NCBI GenBank assembly: GCA_030538175.1
Contig: JAUNUL010000014.1
Coordinates: forward strand, 1-8,711
Direction: 5' to 3'
DNA from: Propionibacteriaceae bacterium
Lineage (GTDB): Bacteria; Actinomycetota; Actinomycetes; Propionibacteriales; Propionibacteriaceae
DNA: 8,711 nucleotides
Shown: piece by piece, positions 6,157 to 8,711 of the stretch
Layout: the number at the start of each line of letters is the position of its first letter
Numbering within the stretch: position 1 is the stretch's first letter
Translations under genes and position numbers: made by a program
The notes under the pieces: model-generated
Told to the model about the DNA's origin: nothing
The model's database searches: none
Seen by the model: the letters and a program-made list of their open reading frames with translations, nothing else

Positions 6157-7059
6157 ATGACCGAACTCCCCGCGCACCCGGGCCTGCGTACACACCGCGA
6201 GGGCGACATCCTCACCATCACCCTCGCCAACCCGGACAAGCGCAACCCGCAGACACCGACGCTGTGGCACACCCTGGAACAGCTCGCGACGGGGCTCGAC
6301 CCGGCGATCCGTCTGGTCATCTTCAACGCCGAGGGCCCAGATTTCTCAACCGGCTTGGATCGGGGAATGTTGTCCCAGGAAGGCATTCAGGGCGAACCGC
6401 GGGTGTTGTCGGTCGCGGCCAACCGGGGCATGGGCGAAACCACTGAGCTGATCCGGGGATTCCAGCGGGCGTTCACCGCGTGGGGCGAGGTGTCAGCGCT
6501 GGTGCTGGCCGCTGTCCAGGGGCACGCAATTGGAGCCGGTTTCCAGCTCGCACTGGCTGCGGATCTGCGGATCGTGACCACCGATGTGCAGTTCGCGATG
6601 CGCGAGCCGTCGTTGGGTTTGGTGCCGGATTTGGGGGGTACGCTGCCGCTGGTCCGCGCCCTCGGCTATTCCCGGGCGCTGGAAATCTGTGTCACGAGCC
6701 GCTTCATCGGCGCCCAAGAGGCCGTTGCCTATGGGCTGGCCACCCTCGCGGTGCCGCCGGAGAAGTTGGCCGAGGTCACGCATGAGGTAGCGCTGGCCAT
6801 CCTCGAGATCCCCGACGCTGCACTGCGCGAGACCAAGCAGTTGCTGCGGGCGGCGGTGCACAACCAGGCAGAGGATCAACTGCGTGCTGAACGCGAGGCC
6901 CAAGCCCGGCTGCTGATCGGCGTCGTCGGCAAGAACATGGAGCAGCGCCCCCATGACCACGACGACCACAACCACGACGATGACCACGGGCACAGCCATG
7001 GGCACGACCACGGGCACAGTCATGGCCATGACCACGGTGGCCACGGGCACCAGCACTAA
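6157..7059 (+). CDS. Crotonase-fold enoyl-CoA hydratase/isomerase family protein with His-rich C-terminal tail
   Basis: This is a 300-residue protein from the ATG at 6157. An in-frame GTG at 6133 is possible but adds only eight residues and has no Shine-Dalgarno site. Residues 8-262 form one crotonase domain. DFSTGLD (62-68) and GHAIGAGFQL (122-131) are the two oxyanion-hole loops, and FAMREPSLGLVPDLGGTLPL (146-165) is the active-site helix. Compared with classical enoyl-CoA hydratase, the first catalytic Glu is replaced by Gln130, the second is kept as Glu150, and Asp158 sits in a PDxGG motif as in PaaG-type isomerases. Isomerase-like or other acyl-CoA chemistry is therefore more likely than plain hydration (inference). 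The last 35 residues (266-300) hold 16 His and 8 Asp, with no other function recognisable, and suggest binding of Zn, Ni or Cu. The gene converges on an ArsC-like gene, with a hairpin between them. Confidence 0.85.
   Translation: MTELPAHPGLRTHREGDILTITLANPDKRNPQTPTLWHTLEQLATGLDPAIRLVIFNAEGPDFSTGLDRGMLSQEGIQGEPRVLSVAANRGMGETTELIRGFQRAFTAWGEVSALVLAAVQGHAIGAGFQLALAADLRIVTTDVQFAMREPSLGLVPDLGGTLPLVRALGYSRALEICVTSRFIGAQEAVAYGLATLAVPPEKLAEVTHEVALAILEIPDAALRETKQLLRAAVHNQAEDQLRAEREAQARLLIGVVGKNMEQRPHDHDDHNHDDDHGHSHGHDHGHSHGHDHGGHGHQH
6988..7035 (+). repeat. Two-copy 24-bp coding repeat in the His-rich tail
   Basis: Units 6988-7011 and 7012-7035 each encode GHSHGHDH and differ only at synonymous bases. 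They extend a His/Asp-rich tail encoded by 6949-7056. In-frame duplication explains how the tail may have grown. Confidence 0.75.
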
Positions 7060-7062
7060 ATC

Positions 7063-7109
7063 CCCTGGGTCAGTGGGCAACCGCTGGCCCAGCCAGCGCT
7101 GCCCCAGGG
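7063..7109. terminator. Hairpin between convergent genes, possible bidirectional terminator
   Basis: CCCTGG (7063-7068) pairs with CCAGGG (7104-7109), GGCA (7076-7079) with TGCC (7100-7103), and CGCTGG (7082-7087) with CCAGCG (7093-7098) around a five-base loop. The stem lies wholly in the 60-bp gap between stop codons at 7059 and 7120. It has no U-tract in either direction, which is common in high-GC actinobacteria. Confidence 0.5.
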
Positions 7110-7119
7110 AACGAAGGGG

Positions 7120-7749
7120 TCAGCGGGCGGGCGCGACGATCGGGATCTCGAGGTCAACGAGCAGCGTGCGCACGTGACGCTCGATCTGATCGCAGATATA
7201 GCGAACCGACTCGGCGCTGCGACCTTCCGGATCGGCGATCTCCCACTGGATGACCCGACGAGCCGGATATTTCGGCAGGTCGCAGCCCATGTCGACCACG
7301 ATGTCGGCGGCGTCCTCGACGTCATACGGGGTCCCTGTCGGGAACTCCTCGTCGATGACGATGCCCCGCTCAGCCAGCACCTCGGCCACGAACGGGTTAA
7401 CCCCCTCGGCCGGTCGCATGCCAGCGGCCCGGACGTGCACGGCAGGACCCGCGAGTTGCTTCGTCAACGCGGCGGCGAACTGCGAGCGACCGGTGTTGTG
7501 CACGCAGACGAACAGGATGGTCGGCACGGGCTTCAACTCCACGCCCGCTTCAGCCGCGCGGGCGGCGAGTCGGTCACGTGACTGCTTGACGATCAGCATC
7601 CCCAAGAAATCTTGCTTGCGCGCGCTCTGCGCCAGTGCAGCGCGCACGGCGGCAACTTCCTTGGCGACCACGTCGCGCGAAAAGGTGTCGGAGTAGCGAT
7701 AGGCCAGGTCCTCGACGATGGCGTCGTACTCAACATCAGAAATACCCAT
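7120..7749 (-). CDS. Arsenate reductase (ArsC) / low-molecular-weight protein tyrosine phosphatase family protein with N-terminal helical domain
   Basis: This is a 209-residue cytoplasmic protein. Residues 1-72 are helical and resemble the three-helix dimerisation domain found before ArsC domains in actinobacteria. The catalytic domain begins near 75 with the P-loop CVHNTGRS (Cys82 to Arg88, CX5R). Asp173 in IADPEG is the likely general acid. In mycothiol-linked ArsC proteins I expect a GCGDACP-type motif after MG. Here it reads MGCDLPKYP (154-162), so the second cysteine of that motif is absent, leaving only Cys156 there and Cys186 further on. Possible roles are arsenate reduction using mycothiol, or a phosphatase on another substrate. 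No arsR or arsenite-pump gene is in the window. The start at 7749 has no Shine-Dalgarno site and lies behind an AT-rich GTTAAC repeat. The gene converges with the crotonase gene and lies 108 bp downstream of the Fpg/Nei gene on the same strand. Confidence 0.78.
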   Translation of the reverse strand: MGISDVEYDAIVEDLAYRYSDTFSRDVVAKEVAAVRAALAQSARKQDFLGMLIVKQSRDRLAARAAEAGVELKPVPTILFVCVHNTGRSQFAAALTKQLAGPAVHVRAAGMRPAEGVNPFVAEVLAERGIVIDEEFPTGTPYDVEDAADIVVDMGCDLPKYPARRVIQWEIADPEGRSAESVRYICDQIERHVRTLLVDLEIPIVAPAR

Positions 7750-7759
7750 GTCATCTAGT

Positions 7760-7777
7760 GTTAACCATTTGTTAACC
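7760..7777. promoter_or_regulatory. GTTAAC inverted/direct repeat, candidate operator of the ArsC-like gene
   Basis: GTTAACCATTTGTTAAC (7760-7776) has two perfect GTTAAC palindromes at 11-bp spacing. With the following C, GTTAACC is also a direct repeat. It lies 10-26 nt upstream of the ArsC-like ATG at 7749. On the minus strand one half overlaps TAACAC, a possible -10 with TTGGCT 16 nt upstream. The position and symmetry fit a repressor site, but the regulator is unknown. The AT-rich site stands out in this GC-rich DNA. Confidence 0.5.
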
Positions 7778-7810
7778 TAAGCCAAGCCCCCATGGCGTTC
7801 GTGTCGTCAA

Positions 7811-7831
7811 TGTCACGTTGCCGTTATGACA
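7811..7831. repeat. TGTCA-N11-TGACA inverted repeat upstream of the ArsC-like gene
   Basis: TGTCA (7811-7815) and TGACA (7827-7831) are perfect 5-bp arms around 11 bases, in the spacer between the Fpg/Nei stop and the ArsC-like promoter. The spacing is that of a dimeric regulator site, but arms this short can arise by chance. Confidence 0.25.
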
Positions 7832-7857
7832 GGTGGACGATAACTGCCGAGCAGGGC

Positions 7858-8711
7858 TCATTTGAGCAGACGCGACATCCGGCGATCGGCGAGCGGCTTC
7901 CCGCCGGTCTGGCAGGTCGGGCAGTACTGCAACGACGAATCCGCGAACGACACCTGCGCGATCGTGTCCCCGCAGACACCGCAGGCCTCCCCCGTGCGGC
8001 CGTGGACGCGCAGTCCCGACTTCTTCTCGCCTTTGAGGTCCTTGGCCGCCAGCCCCGCCGAGCGCTCGATCGCCTCCCGGAGTTCCGTACGCAGCACCCC
8101 ATAGAGCTGTGCGATCTGCGCCGCGTCGAGCCCGTTGGCCGGCTTGAACGGCGACAGCTTGGCAGCGTGCAGGATCTCATCGGAGTACGCATTGCCGATC
8201 CCGGCGATCGTCCGCTGGTCCCGCAGCACGCCCTTGAGTTGAGACCGTCCGGCGTCGGCGAGGATCTGCGTGAACACCTCGAGGGTGAATGCCTCATCCA
8301 GCGGATCCGGGCCCAGCGTCGCGATCTGACCGACCTCCGCCAGATCACGGACCACATGGATCGCCAACTTCCGCTGTGTTCCGGCCTCGGTGAGCTCGAA
8401 GCCGGAACCGTCGTCCAACGCCACCCGCAACGTCAGCGGGCCCTTGCCCGGCCGGGCGGGTGTGGTCGGGACTTGGTCTTTCCACCGCAACCAGCCGGCG
8501 CGGGCCAGGTGAAAGGCGAGCCACAAGCCGTCGGATTCCAGTGCGATGAACTTTCCGCGCCGCACGACATCGCCGATCGTCAGCCCCGCCAGCCCGGTCA
8601 AGGGCACCTCGACTGTTTTCAACGCGGTGAACGATGCGAGCTCCAGCCGGGCGTACACCCGCCCAACACAACGCGCATGCAGGAACCGCCGCAGCGACTC
8701 GACCTCGGGCA
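7858..8711 (-). CDS. Fpg/Nei family DNA glycosylase/AP lyase (start codon cut by one base at right edge)
   Basis: The frame continues to the right edge as [A]TGCCCGAGGTC..., giving Met-Pro-Glu-Val-Glu-Ser with only the A of ATG outside the window. The full protein is thus 284 residues. Pro2 (the N-terminal nucleophile) and Glu3 are present, as is Lys54 in RRGKFI (51-56). The helix-two-turn-helix region carries GIGNAYSDEIL (171-181). A C4 zinc finger follows with Cys244, 247, 264 and 267 near the C-terminus. The enzyme removes oxidised bases and cuts the abasic site in base excision repair. The DPRRFG loop that fills the DNA void in typical MutM is not seen; the corresponding stretch reads EAGTQRKL (109-116). 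The gene therefore belongs to a divergent Fpg/Nei branch, and its lesion preference cannot be read from sequence. An internal GTG at 8658 is not the true start because it would lose Pro2 and Glu3. It is followed by the ArsC-like gene, 108 bp downstream. Confidence 0.92.
   Translation of the reverse strand, partial: PEVESLRRFLHARCVGRVYARLELASFTALKTVEVPLTGLAGLTIGDVVRRGKFIALESDGLWLAFHLARAGWLRWKDQVPTTPARPGKGPLTLRVALDDGSGFELTEAGTQRKLAIHVVRDLAEVGQIATLGPDPLDEAFTLEVFTQILADAGRSQLKGVLRDQRTIAGIGNAYSDEILHAAKLSPFKPANGLDAAQIAQLYGVLRTELREAIERSAGLAAKDLKGEKKSGLRVHGRTGEACGVCGDTIAQVSFADSSLQYCPTCQTGGKPLADRRMSRLLK

Noticed and set aside
6493..7080. Minus-strand frame with a Val/Met-rich N-terminus that looks like a membrane segment
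   Set aside because: It is the complement of the His/Asp-rich coding repeat of the crotonase gene. The hydrophobic look comes only from reading GTG/ATG repeats antisense.

Overview
The window comes from a high-GC Gram-positive bacterium, most likely an actinobacterium and possibly a Propionibacteriaceae-like lineage. This rests on GC-rich third codon positions, a DUF2510 protein (a family largely confined to Actinobacteria), a MptB-like polyprenol-phosphomannose mannosyltransferase, an actinobacterial-type Fpg/Nei glycosylase, and several genes that seem to start at or next to their own -10 element (leaderless mRNAs). No RNA genes, insertion sequences, CRISPR arrays or phage genes were seen. 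Nearly all the DNA is coding; the longest gap is 226 bases.

Left part (1-3608, all minus strand): a DUF2510 membrane protein is followed by a degenerate FHA plus winged-helix protein and then by a large exported or membrane-anchored beta-propeller-like protein with a proline-rich tail that runs off the left edge. The last of these resembles the N-terminus of the actinobacterial fibronectin-type-III proteins that usually sit beside MoxR ATPase, DUF58, transglutaminase, PP2C and FHA genes. This part therefore looks like the edge of an envelope or signalling locus. The 162-base gap at 2532-2693 holds a long inverted repeat.

Middle (3644-5930): a large polytopic GT-C mannosyltransferase (minus strand) is divergent from a small SRPBCC ligand-binding-fold protein (plus strand). 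The 5' end of the transferase gene carries an in-frame 18-bp tandem repeat, and its start codon is uncertain.

Right part (5931-8711): a structured 226-base gap precedes a crotonase-fold (enoyl-CoA hydratase/isomerase) gene ending in a striking His/Asp-rich tail. It converges on an ArsC/LMW-phosphatase-like gene, with a hairpin between them. That gene has an AT-rich GTTAAC-type operator candidate over its promoter. A Fpg/Nei DNA glycosylase lies upstream of it on the same strand; its start codon is cut by one base at the right edge.

The genes do not form one obvious pathway. The points most worth following up are the His-tailed crotonase, the atypical ArsC-like protein with its operator candidate, the two intergenic inverted-repeat structures, and the repeat-bearing 5' end of the mannosyltransferase gene.
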